Positions 17,860 through 26,387 are shown, counted from the first letter of the stretch. The stretch: 40,664 bases of DNA from Planctomycetota bacterium (GCA_030614715.1 JAUWTM010000016.1:1-40664); one strand, 5' to 3'. Numbers and translations are program-made. The notes: generated from the letters alone by a model not told the origin.

Positions 17860-17966
17860 AATTACGTACGTGTCAAGTCTTGGTACACTAAAACAGCATT
17901 ATTAATATTAATTTTCTATCTGAGATGGATTGCCCGGTCAAGTCCCCTGTCTGCATGCGGAAATAC

Positions 17967-17975
17967 TGCTATAAT
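17967..17975 (+). promoter_or_regulatory. Extended -10 promoter immediately before the glycosyltransferase start
   Basis: TGC-TATAAT ends 11 nt before the ATG at 17987. A start site about 7 nt downstream leaves a leader of about 5 nt, so the message is probably leaderless. No good -35 is visible. Confidence 0.5.
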
Positions 17976-17986
17976 GGTCCGAAATT

Positions 17987-19285
17987 ATGACCGACAAGCC
18001 CGTACTAGTAATCGCCTACGACCGCCTGGGACCCAGACACGCTGGTCCCGCCATCCGATCGCTCGCGCTCGCAGTAGAAATTGGCAGGACCGGATCGGTA
18101 ACCGTTGTTTACGAAGGCGAAGCTCCCGTTAATCACTATGCCGGCATTGAATTTGTGAACAGGGAATCGATTACCATCGATGCCGCGTTCTTCAGCGGGT
18201 TCCGTGCGGCTCTCGCTCCTCCCCTGGTGGCGATGGTAATGCCGGAGCTGCTGGAATCGGTCATCCCGTTGATCATCGATATGTTCGACCCGGTCATCTG
18301 GGAAAACCTCGAACTTTACAAATCAGAAACTGTCCCCGAGCGGAACTTCCAGCACGAACGTCATCTCGCTGCAGTGACAGCCGGGCTTTTCCGCGGTGAT
18401 TTCTTCCTCGTTGCCGGCAGAAGACAGCAGGATCTGTCTCTTGGGGCTCTGATGGCGCTGAACCGGATCAATCCCGAAACATGGGTTCCAGGCAGGGGTC
18501 CCGGACAGATGATCGGACTGGTGCCGTTCGGTCTTCCTGACAGGGACCCGCCGTCGTCGTCAGAACTGCCTTATCCGGCCGAGTTCAAGTCCAGTGGACC
18601 GCTCGTTGTCTGGGGGGGCGGAATGTGGGACTGGCTAAAGCCTGACATGATCGTGCGGGCATGGCCCGACGTCCTGAAAAAATTCCCGAACGCCCGTCTC
18701 GCATTCCCCGGAACGAAGCATCCCAACCCGCACGTCCCGGAACCTGAAATGGTCGGCCTTGCGAGGCAGCTCGCCAGCCGTCTCAGGGTGGCTCATTCAG
18801 TGATATTCGGCGGATGGCTGCCTCGGGATGAGTACCTCGGTGTCCTGGCACGCGCAGCGTGCGGGGTCAGCGCGCATTCCCCGGGATTGGAAGCACGATA
18901 CGCGGTGCGTACGCGGTTCCTCGACGCAATCTGGATGGGGGTGCCGCAGGTTGTGTCCGGTGGCGATGAATACTCGGATTATGTCGCAGAGAACAACCTC
19001 GGCGCAGTGGTTCCCGGAGATGATCCCATCGAGTTCGCGAAGGCGATCATCCGTGCGTTGGATTCCGGACGTGGTGCGTACGCGGGGAATTTCGAGCACG
19101 CACGTAACGAGCTGAAATGGAGTCGAATGGCAATACCATTGATAAAATGGTTAAAGGATCCACGTGTTACACACGGAAAGGGCATCGATTTTTTCCAGTC
19201 CACTGTAGGTGACAGCTCCCCCAGATCACGTCCGTCCGACCCCGGATCATTGTTGCGACGGGTGTTATCAAAGCTCAAACGTTGA
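17987..19285 (+). CDS. Glycosyltransferase, GT4-like (GT-B fold)
   Basis: A 432-residue protein. The N-terminal half begins with PVLVIAYDRLGPRHAGPAIRSLALA, a GT-B opening with a GxG-type donor/acceptor loop. The C-terminal half has the GT4 pattern: GPLVVWGGGMWDWLKPDMIVRAWP (about residues 205-228), LPRDEYLGVLARAACGVS and the late RFLDAIWMGVPQVVSGGDEYSDYV with the expected acidic residues. It has no membrane segment and is probably a cytoplasmic or membrane-associated sugar transferase for a surface glycan. The substrate is unknown. It has no SD and is probably translated from a leaderless message. Confidence 0.8.
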   Translation: MTDKPVLVIAYDRLGPRHAGPAIRSLALAVEIGRTGSVTVVYEGEAPVNHYAGIEFVNRESITIDAAFFSGFRAALAPPLVAMVMPELLESVIPLIIDMFDPVIWENLELYKSETVPERNFQHERHLAAVTAGLFRGDFFLVAGRRQQDLSLGALMALNRINPETWVPGRGPGQMIGLVPFGLPDRDPPSSSELPYPAEFKSSGPLVVWGGGMWDWLKPDMIVRAWPDVLKKFPNARLAFPGTKHPNPHVPEPEMVGLARQLASRLRVAHSVIFGGWLPRDEYLGVLARAACGVSAHSPGLEARYAVRTRFLDAIWMGVPQVVSGGDEYSDYVAENNLGAVVPGDDPIEFAKAIIRALDSGRGAYAGNFEHARNELKWSRMAIPLIKWLKDPRVTHGKGIDFFQSTVGDSSPRSRPSDPGSLLRRVLSKLKR

Positions 19286-19389
19286 ACCGATATTGCATAA
19301 TGAGCTTCTAAAACCGTGGGAACAGGGTGTCCGAAGGGCGTCACTGGTGGTAGAATCATACGGTACAAAACGGTGGTGTTGAAATAAAA

Positions 19390-20682
19390 ATGAGCACTGA
19401 GATTTATCCATTTAAGATTAAAGGAAAAGCTGCCTGCATTATCACGGGAATCATAGTCCTGACAGGCGTACTGCTGATGGCTGGATGCGACCAGCCCAGC
19501 CATGTGCCGGGCTCAGATATGAGAGTGGCGAAGGTCGATACCGAGTACGTCTACGAGGCCAACGTCTCGAGCTACCTGCATGATTACCGCGAAGGCAGAC
19601 GGACCCGGCTTTCGAACTTCATCGGATTCAGTCCGGATGAGATTCTGGTCGTGCGGGAAATTGCGATCGACAACGAGATCCGCAGTGAGATCAGGCGTCT
19701 TCCCGGCAGCGACCTTTCCAGCCAGGTGATACGTGCTACCGCCGATATCCAGGTCGAGGAACTCGCCCGGGAGCTGCACGAAAGGATCATGGAGAATCCG
19801 GAAGACTTTGCATTGATAGCGAGGGACCATTCAGACGGAATGAGTGCCCGTGAGGGTGGACATCTCCCGGCTTTCGGTGTGGTAAACAACCCGGAACCCT
19901 ACCAGGAACTTGCATACACGATGGAACCCGGTGAGGTGTCGGAGCCGTTCAACTCGTGGGACGGGTGGCGGATAATCAAGGTCGATGAAATCGACGAGTC
20001 CCAGTATTCAGGCACTCAGTACAGCATCAGGACGATCCTCCTTACGGCAGATCTTCCGGGTGCCGAAGCGTCGCTCATCGATGAGATAGCAGTCGATCAT
20101 ACAATTGAAATTCTCGATTCGAAATACAATTCTCGATCTGCATTGATCGCCGGGGACTTCGAAACCGCCCTGGCATACGCGGATGAAGCGATCAATCGTG
20201 ACGCTAATAGCGAACTGGCCCATTACCTCAGGGCACGGGTACTGTGGAACCTTGAGAGATACGATGAAGCGGTCGATGAGATGCTGCTGGCCGCTGAAAC
20301 CGGGACGGTCTCCAATGCGCTGATCCCATATTATCACCTCTACAGGGCAGAATTTCTCGAGATCATGTCCGAGGATGCAGAATCCGGAGTAACAATAGAA
20401 AATGCCATCGACGCCTACCATGACAGCTTCGAATCATGGCGCCAGGACATCACGATTGCATACGATCTGAGGGACGCGATCAGCGACCTCGAAGGTGAGG
20501 ACTCGGAGTACTACCAGCTTATCAAGGCAGAAATCGAAATCATTATTCATCAGGACGCGATAGTCGGCGCGTTCACACCCCGTCACGTTCGGACAGGGGG
20601 CGGTGTTATTAAAACCGACCAGGGCTGGGACACTACTGGAAGCGTGAACGACGAACCTGGCTACAGGGCGTCCGATCGCTAG
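19390..20682 (+). CDS. Parvulin-type peptidyl-prolyl isomerase lipoprotein with TPR-like region
   Basis: A 430-residue lipoprotein with an N-terminal hydrophobic segment ending in lipobox LMAGC (C33). Residues about 45-115 resemble the SurA/PrsA N-terminal helical region. Residues about 120-205 form a PpiC-like rotamase domain with FALIARDHSDGMSAREGGHLPAFG and EPGEVSEPFNSWDGWRIIKV. Residues about 230-300 contain TPR-like helices (AGDFETALAYADEAINRDANSELAHYLRARVLWNL). Such proteins help fold exported proteins outside the cytoplasm. It lies 79 nt upstream of a TlpA-like thioredoxin on the same strand, which suggests a joint role in envelope protein folding. The SD is weak. Confidence 0.82.
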   Translation: MSTEIYPFKIKGKAACIITGIIVLTGVLLMAGCDQPSHVPGSDMRVAKVDTEYVYEANVSSYLHDYREGRRTRLSNFIGFSPDEILVVREIAIDNEIRSEIRRLPGSDLSSQVIRATADIQVEELARELHERIMENPEDFALIARDHSDGMSAREGGHLPAFGVVNNPEPYQELAYTMEPGEVSEPFNSWDGWRIIKVDEIDESQYSGTQYSIRTILLTADLPGAEASLIDEIAVDHTIEILDSKYNSRSALIAGDFETALAYADEAINRDANSELAHYLRARVLWNLERYDEAVDEMLLAAETGTVSNALIPYYHLYRAEFLEIMSEDAESGVTIENAIDAYHDSFESWRQDITIAYDLRDAISDLEGEDSEYYQLIKAEIEIIIHQDAIVGAFTPRHVRTGGGVIKTDQGWDTTGSVNDEPGYRASDR

Positions 20683-20761
20683 GGACTGATCTGGTCTTTG
20701 CGGCCAACACCTTATATATTGAGGAACTGCAGGCAATAAAAACTGACGGAGACAAACTGAC

Positions 20762-21466
20762 ATGAAAGATTCAGCACGTGGGGGAGTTATAGTAACTGTA
20801 ATCATCCTTGCCCTGGTGTTCTATTTCGCGATATGGACTCAGGGATGCGATACACCGTCCAATGGTAACGGCGGACGGGAAGTGCCAATGGCGCCGGATT
20901 TCGAAGTTGAAACGATGGACGGTGACATGGTCAAGCTTTCGGACTTTGCAGGTGAGAAGGCCGTAGTACTCGACTTCTTCGCTACATGGTGCGGTCCGTG
21001 CATCATTGAAATGCCGTTCTTACAGGAATTTTACGCGCAGTACTCCGACCGGGTTGAGGTATTTGCCATTTCCGACGAGGGTCCTGATAAAACCGATGAC
21101 ATATTAGAGCTGCTGGACGAACTGGAAATCACGTTCCCTGCGATTCAGGACACGTCGCAGGCCATCAACAACCTGTACCCGCACAGGGCGATTCCGTTCC
21201 TGGTGGTAATCGGCCTTGACGGCAAGATCATCGACACCCATCTCGGAGCAGATCCGAATATAGGTAATGTCCTTGTCAGGCAGCTTGAACTCGATGTCGA
21301 GGCAGAAGAAACTCCTGAGGAAACCGAAGAGCCTGTGGGTCTTGAAGAAGAGGTCGGGGAGGAACCCGAAGTGTCCGGGGAAGCGGCAGGAGAAGAGGCC
21401 ACCGAGGAGTCCGGAGAATCTGAAGAGGAAACAAAGGAAGAGACAGAGGAAGAAACTGAAGAGTAA
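20762..21466 (+). CDS. TlpA-like thioredoxin with acidic C-terminal tail
   Basis: A 234-residue protein with an N-terminal membrane segment (about residues 8-24), then a cysteine at 29 that could be a non-canonical lipid site or a soluble cysteine. The TlpA/ResA-type redoxin domain (about 42-180) has the intact active site WCGPC and the cis-proline context RAIPFLVVIG. It reduces or shuttles disulfides outside the cytoplasm. The last 55 residues are almost entirely E, T, S and G, a tail not usual for this family. A strong terminator follows. It is probably in one unit with the parvulin-like lipoprotein. Confidence 0.85.
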   Translation: MKDSARGGVIVTVIILALVFYFAIWTQGCDTPSNGNGGREVPMAPDFEVETMDGDMVKLSDFAGEKAVVLDFFATWCGPCIIEMPFLQEFYAQYSDRVEVFAISDEGPDKTDDILELLDELEITFPAIQDTSQAINNLYPHRAIPFLVVIGLDGKIIDTHLGADPNIGNVLVRQLELDVEAEETPEETEEPVGLEEEVGEEPEVSGEAAGEEATEESGESEEETKEETEEETEE

Positions 21467-21496
21467 TTTTACAAATTAAAATAGAACTGATCGCAT

Positions 21497-21555
21497 GCCA
21501 CCCTCATTACTCCTGACCATTTCCATCCGGGAAGGAATAATGAGGGTGGCTTTTT
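21497..21555 (+). terminator. Strong Rho-independent terminator
   Basis: A perfect 13-bp stem (21497-21509 and 21538-21550) with a 28-nt loop, followed by TTTTT, 30 nt after the thioredoxin gene. Confidence 0.88.
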
Positions 21556-21581
21556 ATATTTAGTACAACAGAAACGCACTT

Positions 21582-22433
21582 TCAAAACACATCAAGATCT
21601 TTTCCCGAGACAACCTCGCCGGAATAGTCACGTCTGATTTCCTCAAGCAACGCTTCATCGGTAACGCCGTTATATAGCTGGTGATAGAGCACGAGCAGGC
21701 CCGGTTTGACCTCCGATGCGATTTTTGCGAGCTCCGTCGAGGACGTATGCATGGCTGAATGATATCTCTGCCATTCCGGGGAGTATTTTTTAAATCCCTC
21801 TGTTGAATAGACCTCGTGGATCAGAACGTCCGATCCACGGTACACATCGATCATCCCGTCATGGGGTGACGTATCCCCTGAGACGGTAATAACCCTGTCG
21901 CCAGCGTGAAACCTGAAGCTGAACGCGTTGAATGAACCGTGCCGTGCCTTGAATGCCTCGACTCGCACGAACTCGTTTTCGAATATAACTCCCTCCTCGA
22001 TCTCATGCACTTTAACTCTCCAGCCGGTATCATTAGAGGGCTGCAGGCCGTCCACACGTTCCCTGATGTCCTTCTCATACGCTGAGTGAATGTGGTCGGT
22101 CATCTCCTTAATCCCGACCGGGCCGTACACTTCAAGCGGCTCTGCACGATCCAGTGTCCACGGGGTTAATATCAGGTCGGGATAGCCAGCGGTATGATCG
22201 GAATGCAGGTGCGTGACGAAGGCTCTTGTCAGCTTTGCTGGTTCAAGCGCGGGTATGCCCGATTCGTACGCGGCCCTCGCGCGTCGCACAACACCCGGAC
22301 CGAAATCAACCAGGTTCGCCTCCCCTCCGGCAACGACGGCAACCGACGGCCCGGACCGGGTTACCTCAGCGTTGGGAGTACCTGTACCGAGCAGCACTAC
22401 TTCAGGTTTAAACTTTCCCGTCATGCTGATCAT
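21582..22433 (-). CDS. MBL-fold metallo-hydrolase, RNase Z/AtsA-like
   Basis: A 283-residue metallo-beta-lactamase fold protein. It has the opening VVLLGTGTPNAEVTRSGPS (about residues 10-28), FGPGVVRRA, the zinc motif THLHSDHTAGYPD, a further GDTSPHDG loop and a final H near residue 262 (LYHQLY). The opening and the RSGPS pattern match the RNase Z-like/arylsulfatase branch. The start is set at 22433 (MISMTGKF). The frame is open to 22490, but a TGG-TATTGT -10-like box lies 7 nt before this ATG, suggesting a leaderless message. The substrate is not known. Confidence 0.8.
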   Translation of the reverse strand: MISMTGKFKPEVVLLGTGTPNAEVTRSGPSVAVVAGGEANLVDFGPGVVRRARAAYESGIPALEPAKLTRAFVTHLHSDHTAGYPDLILTPWTLDRAEPLEVYGPVGIKEMTDHIHSAYEKDIRERVDGLQPSNDTGWRVKVHEIEEGVIFENEFVRVEAFKARHGSFNAFSFRFHAGDRVITVSGDTSPHDGMIDVYRGSDVLIHEVYSTEGFKKYSPEWQRYHSAMHTSSTELAKIASEVKPGLLVLYHQLYNGVTDEALLEEIRRDYSGEVVSGKDLDVF

Positions 22434-22569
22434 CACTAATACAATACCAGAAATAAACCAAGGAGCGCTTCCCTGCACCAAAACTGTCATAAGGCCTAAA
22501 ATGCCCTAATCTTTCTTAATGTTAGGCCGATATATTCCCCTACACGGCTCACGATCCCAGAAAAAAACC

Positions 22570-22598
22570 TTGCAAAATATCGCCAGCCGTGCTAAAAT
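22570..22598 (+). promoter_or_regulatory. Promoter with long leader for the gene at 22761
   Basis: TTGCAA (22570-22575), a 17-nt spacer and TAAAAT (22593-22598) preceded by TGC. The predicted leader of about 155 nt contains a 10-bp stem (CAATAAAACT 22608-22617, AGTTTTATTG 22635-22644). It is a candidate cis-regulatory structure of no known class. Confidence 0.5.
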
Positions 22599-22760
22599 AT
22601 CAATTCGCAATAAAACTGTATAAGGTACTATAAGAGTTTTATTGTTGCGTCTTTTCGAAGGTTGAAGGAACTTTTTTCTCAAAGTAGCTAAGAACTCAAA
22701 CGGGATCTGCATCTGATTCTATGAGGGCCGCTCTACAAACAAGGTCCGGAGGTTTTCAAA

Positions 22761-23069
22761 ATGATTTTTGTCACCGAGGGTGCTGTCGAGAAAGTTTCGG
22801 AGGAACTGGTAAAGTCCAAGTATAACCTCAAGGAACTTTTCAACCGCATAAGGAAAGAAAACCCGAAGGTAGCTGAGTACATCAAATCCCAGGCCGATAA
22901 GTCAAAACATCCGATGGAAGTATACGGTACAGGAATTGTTGTTTATCTCCTTCTCAGGATGCAGGTCGAGCTCGATGACGACGGTGAACCGATGCCCACC
23001 GAGCGTGAGGTCGACAGTTTCAGGGAATTTCTTGACACAACAGATCTATCAGATCTTCTGGAAGGCTGA
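22761..23069 (+). CDS. Small protein of unknown function upstream of parS
   Basis: A 102-residue soluble-looking protein with an acidic C-terminal tail (TTDLSDLLEG) and charged helices in the first half. An SD (CGGAGG) lies 7 nt before the ATG. It is preceded by a promoter with a long leader and followed by a terminator, so it is transcribed alone. I do not recognise it. Its size recalls the omega subunit of RNA polymerase, but I see no omega motif. Confidence 0.7.
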   Translation: MIFVTEGAVEKVSEELVKSKYNLKELFNRIRKENPKVAEYIKSQADKSKHPMEVYGTGIVVYLLLRMQVELDDDGEPMPTEREVDSFREFLDTTDLSDLLEG

Positions 23070-23105
23070 TCACCTTGATAAAAATGAAATCTAACTCCTC
23101 CTGAA

Positions 23106-23139
23106 GGAACCACCCGTAACGGTGGTTCCTCGTGTTTTT
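23106..23139 (+). terminator. Terminator upstream of parS
   Basis: A 9-bp perfect stem GGAACCACC/GGTGGTTCC (23106-23114, 23121-23129) followed by TCGTGTTTTT, 37 nt after the preceding stop codon. Confidence 0.75.
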
Positions 23140-23147
23140 GGGTTGAT

Positions 23148-23163
23148 TGTTTCACGTGAAACA
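23148..23163. promoter_or_regulatory. parS centromere-like site
   Basis: TGTTTCACGTGAAACA, a perfect 16-bp palindrome and exact match to the bacterial parS consensus. It lies 12 nt before the likely rsmG start, with parA and parB downstream. ParB binds it and, with ParA, drives segregation of the origin region. Confidence 0.93.
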
Positions 23164-23175
23164 TTCCTTGACACG

Positions 23176-23916
23176 ATGAACACTCCACAGGACAATCACT
23201 CGGAACTGATTTCTGAGCTGGCTTCGACCGCCACCCTTCCCTGCCCCCTGTCCCAGGATCAGATAAGCAGGCTTTCCTTGTTCGTGGATATTTTCGTGCA
23301 TTGGAATTTTCAGTACTCATTTTCCACCAGCGTCACACCCCGTGAGATAATCCGCAGCCTGGTGTTCCCATCGTTTGCTTTCGCTAAATACCTTCAGCCT
23401 GACTCGTCCGTACTCGATCTGGGATCCGGTCCGGGTATCCCGGGAATCCCCCTCGCCATCGCCAGGCCAGATCTCAAACTCCACCTTGTAGAATCTTCCG
23501 AAAAGCCGTTCCATTTTATCCATGCGTGCAAAACAGAGCTGGAGATTGGTAATCTCACGGCAGTACATCTCCGGGCTGAGGAGCTTGCAGGGGACACGAA
23601 GTGGCGGGGTGAATTCGACTACGTAATCGCGCGATCATTTGCACCGTTACCGGTCGTGGTTGAGACCGCGGCAGCCTTCAATAAAATTGCTGGATACACA
23701 ATCGTGCAGATCTCTAATGCGCTCGCGGAAGAGATCAGGTCAAACCCGCCTGACTCGAGGGTCACAGGGCTCTGGTTTTATGACGTATCTGCAGTCGACC
23801 TCTCGATTGATGGAATCGAGCCGATCAGCATGGCAAGCTTTGTAAAGGAGCAATCGTGTCCCCGGGAATATCCCCGAAGCTGGAAAAAGATGAAAAACCA
23901 GCCTCTCTGGCAGTAA
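23176..23916 (+). CDS. rsmG: 16S rRNA (guanine-N7) methyltransferase RsmG/GidB
   Basis: A 246-residue protein with the family core. The SAM-binding motif VLDLGSGPGIPGIPLAI lies at about residues 78-94, followed by LVESSEKPFHFI and the acidic/aromatic FDYVIARSFAPLPV. It methylates a guanine in the 530 loop of 16S rRNA. The start at ATG 23176 is chosen because the longer frame from GTG 23122 would include the parS site and a terminator. This gene usually sits next to parAB near the origin, as here. No clear SD precedes it. Confidence 0.9.
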   Translation: MNTPQDNHSELISELASTATLPCPLSQDQISRLSLFVDIFVHWNFQYSFSTSVTPREIIRSLVFPSFAFAKYLQPDSSVLDLGSGPGIPGIPLAIARPDLKLHLVESSEKPFHFIHACKTELEIGNLTAVHLRAEELAGDTKWRGEFDYVIARSFAPLPVVVETAAAFNKIAGYTIVQISNALAEEIRSNPPDSRVTGLWFYDVSAVDLSIDGIEPISMASFVKEQSCPREYPRSWKKMKNQPLWQ

Positions 23917-23932
23917 TTCCACGATTTCAAAA

Positions 23933-23961
23933 TTGATTCAGTCTTATTCGGCTGGTATACT
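23933..23961 (+). promoter_or_regulatory. Promoter of parAB
   Basis: TTGATT (23933-23938), a 17-nt spacer ending in TGG, and TATACT (23956-23961). The parA ATG is 9 nt downstream and has no SD, so the transcript should carry a leader of only about 3 nt. Confidence 0.6.
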
Positions 23962-23970
23962 CGCTCAATC

Positions 23971-24906
23971 ATGCCGGTTATCTCTATTGCCAACCAGAAG
24001 GGTGGTGTGGGCAAGACCACATCCGCCATAAATCTGGCCAGCGCCCTAGCTGAGCGGGGTAAGAAGGTGCTGCTGGTCGATCTCGATCCCCAGGGCAACG
24101 CCACGACATCGCTGGGATTCAACCGCAGCGAGGTGTTCATCTCCATCTACGAGGTGCTGATGGAGGGTATGGACGCCGAGAGCGCGGTCTTTCCGACGAT
24201 CCAGGACAACCTGTTCCTGCTGCCGGCGAATGAGAACCTGCCCGGAGCCGAGGTCCAGCTCACCGACCGTCCGGACCGCGCATATTTATTGAAGCACGCA
24301 CTAATTAATGTTTATTCACGCTTTGACTATATACTCATAGACTGCCCACCGTCGCTCGGGATCCTCACGATCAACAGCCTGACCGCAAGCGACGGGGTTC
24401 TGGTCCCGATGCAGGCCGAGTTCCTTGCACTGGAGGGCCTTACACAGCTTCTCAAGACAATCTCGATCGTCCAGGAAAACCTTAATCCATCGCTGGTTGT
24501 ATACGGTGTGCTGTTCACGATGTATGACGGCAGGACACGCCTGACGCGCGAGGTCGAGAACGAGGTAAGGGACTATTTTAAGGGTCGGGCAGTGGTTTTT
24601 GAGAACGTAATACCGAGAACCGTACGCCTTGCAGAAGCACCGTCGCACGGCGTACCGATCACACTGTATGCGTCAAAGTCTAACGCATCGGAAGCATTCA
24701 GGAACCTGGCATTGGAGGTCATTAATGTCACGGAAACAAGCGTTAGGGAAGGGGCTCAAGGCCCTGATCCCGGAAAGCACGAGTCAGTCGAGACAGCCGG
24801 TGGAGCTGCTGCAGACACAAAGGGAGAAATCGGGGACGTGGCTCCGTCGGGTACCGGTGTCACGGATCAAACCGAATCCCCACCAGCCCCGCCGGTCGTT
24901 TCCTGA
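23971..24906 (+). CDS. parA: Chromosome partitioning ATPase ParA (Soj)
   Basis: A 311-residue ParA/Soj ATPase. The deviant Walker A KGGVGKTT is at residues 10-17, followed by DLDPQGNATTSLG, the Walker B region YILIDCPPSLG and NVIPRTVRLAEAPSHG. It moves ParB-parS complexes. Homologs end about 250 residues in, at the point matching LALEVI. Here the frame continues for 60 more residues of Pro/Gly/Glu/Thr-rich sequence through the start of parB, in a different frame. A stop in another frame (TAA 24723-24725) overlaps the parB ATG as TAATG, so the normal stop seems lost. There is no SD and translation is probably leaderless. Confidence 0.93.
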   Translation: MPVISIANQKGGVGKTTSAINLASALAERGKKVLLVDLDPQGNATTSLGFNRSEVFISIYEVLMEGMDAESAVFPTIQDNLFLLPANENLPGAEVQLTDRPDRAYLLKHALINVYSRFDYILIDCPPSLGILTINSLTASDGVLVPMQAEFLALEGLTQLLKTISIVQENLNPSLVVYGVLFTMYDGRTRLTREVENEVRDYFKGRAVVFENVIPRTVRLAEAPSHGVPITLYASKSNASEAFRNLALEVINVTETSVREGAQGPDPGKHESVETAGGAAADTKGEIGDVAPSGTGVTDQTESPPAPPVVS

Positions 24907-25636
24907 GGATGAGCTGAAGGAACTGGCTGACAGCATCTCGGAGCACGGTGTGCTGCAGCCCCTTCTGTTAAAGGCGACCGGGAGCGGCTACGAGCTGGTC
25001 AGCGGTGAACGCCGCCTCAGGGCATCGCAGCTTGCCGGGCTGAGTGATGTACCTGCGATCCTGATAAATCCTGAGGACGAAAAAGGATCGCTAACAATAG
25101 CGCTTGTGGAAAATGTTCAGCGCGCTGACCTCGGAGCGATTGAGCTTGCCAGGGCTTACAGGCAGCTTCAGGAGCAGTTCGAAGTCACTCAGGAGGAGAT
25201 CGCGAGCACGGTGGGGAAGTCACGTCCGCACGTCGCGAACACACTGAGGTTGCTCGATCTGCCGGAGGAGATCCAGGAAGCTGTCAATGAAGGCACAATC
25301 ACGGCGGGTCACGCGAGGGCACTGTTGATGGCTCCTCCGGAGGTTCGGGACCTCCTGTTCAGGAGGATGATCAAGGACGGGATCAGTGTTCGTCAGGCTG
25401 AGAAAGCGGCATCGAGGCTGAAGCCCGTGGTAAAGGCTGTAGGACGCGAAGAGGATGCATCAGCAGGTGATCCCGACCTGGACCACATGTTGAATGAAAT
25501 GACGAAGGGACTTGAGTCGGCACTGGGACGAAAGTGTATAATAAAGAGGACCGCAAAGGGCAGTGGAAAGGTGACGCTGGAATTTTATTCCGACAGCGAT
25601 CTTCGCGGATTAGTGGAGAAGATATGTCGGAAATGA
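24725..25636 (+). CDS. parB: Chromosome partitioning protein ParB (Spo0J)
   Basis: A 303-residue ParB. The N-terminal start MSRKQALGKGLKALIP is typical. The CTP-binding/sliding domain has NPHQPR (51-56), GERRLRA (94-100) and ENVQRADL. The helix-turn-helix EEIASTVGKSRPHVANTLRLLDLP binds parS, and a C-terminal dimerisation domain follows. The start at 24725 is supported by GGAGGT 6 nt upstream. The longer frame from 24629 reads out of frame inside parA. The first 182 nt overlap the 3' extension of parA. The perfect parS site lies 1.6 kb upstream. Confidence 0.95.
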   Translation: MSRKQALGKGLKALIPESTSQSRQPVELLQTQREKSGTWLRRVPVSRIKPNPHQPRRSFPEDELKELADSISEHGVLQPLLLKATGSGYELVSGERRLRASQLAGLSDVPAILINPEDEKGSLTIALVENVQRADLGAIELARAYRQLQEQFEVTQEEIASTVGKSRPHVANTLRLLDLPEEIQEAVNEGTITAGHARALLMAPPEVRDLLFRRMIKDGISVRQAEKAASRLKPVVKAVGREEDASAGDPDLDHMLNEMTKGLESALGRKCIIKRTAKGSGKVTLEFYSDSDLRGLVEKICRK

Positions 25637-25696
25637 CGATATTAAGAATGATAAAAGGATTTTCATTTAATCCACCCTTCGAGGGAGATTGACGCT

Positions 25697-26206
25697 GTGG
25701 GAACAACTGAAATTGTCTTTGTTGTGGCAGTAGTGTACATCGGGATAGGAATAGGCTTCATGCTCTGGATAAAGCGTGACAATGAATTCCGCATGATGGA
25801 GTCGATCGATCTCTACGCCTATGGTTCCATCGTTCTGTGGCCAGTCCTGGCACCGCTTTATTATTTTCTTCGACCACCCGAGCAGATAGAGGACCTGGGA
25901 GTGAAGAAGAGTCACCAGGACTTCAAAAATTTCATGCGCCAGCGTAAGCGCCTTGACGCAGACCTTCTGAGCACGCTTGATAAGCAGACGTCGCCCGACA
26001 AGCCGTTCGAAATATCCGGTGCCGAAGGAGAGTTCCGCGACATGCACCTTGAAGACCTGATCAATGCCCGCGAGTGGCAGGAGGCTCTGCGTACCGCGAA
26101 CGATATGCTTCGGTTTGCACGTGAACAGCAGGAGCACAACCGTATCGAGGCCTATGACAGGTACATAAAGGAGATAAAGGATAAGCGGGTAGTCGACTTG
26201 ATGTAA
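25697..26206 (+). CDS. Membrane protein of unknown function downstream of parB
   Basis: A 169-residue protein with two hydrophobic segments (about residues 5-24 and 42-58) and a cytoplasmic-looking C-terminal helical region rich in R, E, K and D. GTG start with GAGGGA about 10 nt upstream, 60 nt after parB. I do not recognise the family. The position suggests cotranscription with parAB. Confidence 0.65.
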   Translation: MGTTEIVFVVAVVYIGIGIGFMLWIKRDNEFRMMESIDLYAYGSIVLWPVLAPLYYFLRPPEQIEDLGVKKSHQDFKNFMRQRKRLDADLLSTLDKQTSPDKPFEISGAEGEFRDMHLEDLINAREWQEALRTANDMLRFAREQQEHNRIEAYDRYIKEIKDKRVVDLM

Positions 26207-26387
26207 AAAATGGTCAAAAATGGCCGAAAATGGATTTATCCATTTTTAATCAGCCTTCATAATTGTGCGGCTGTACAGGAAATCAAGGTAGAATTAAATA
26301 GGCAAGCAAACGAAATGTACAAGATTTTCTGAATAAACCATATACAAAACCGTGGATTTTCATGGTTACCGCAGAATACTAGACATA

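Noticed and set aside
22761-23069. RNA polymerase omega subunit (rpoZ)
   Set aside because: The size is similar, but I could not see the conserved omega motif, so it is left as an unknown protein.
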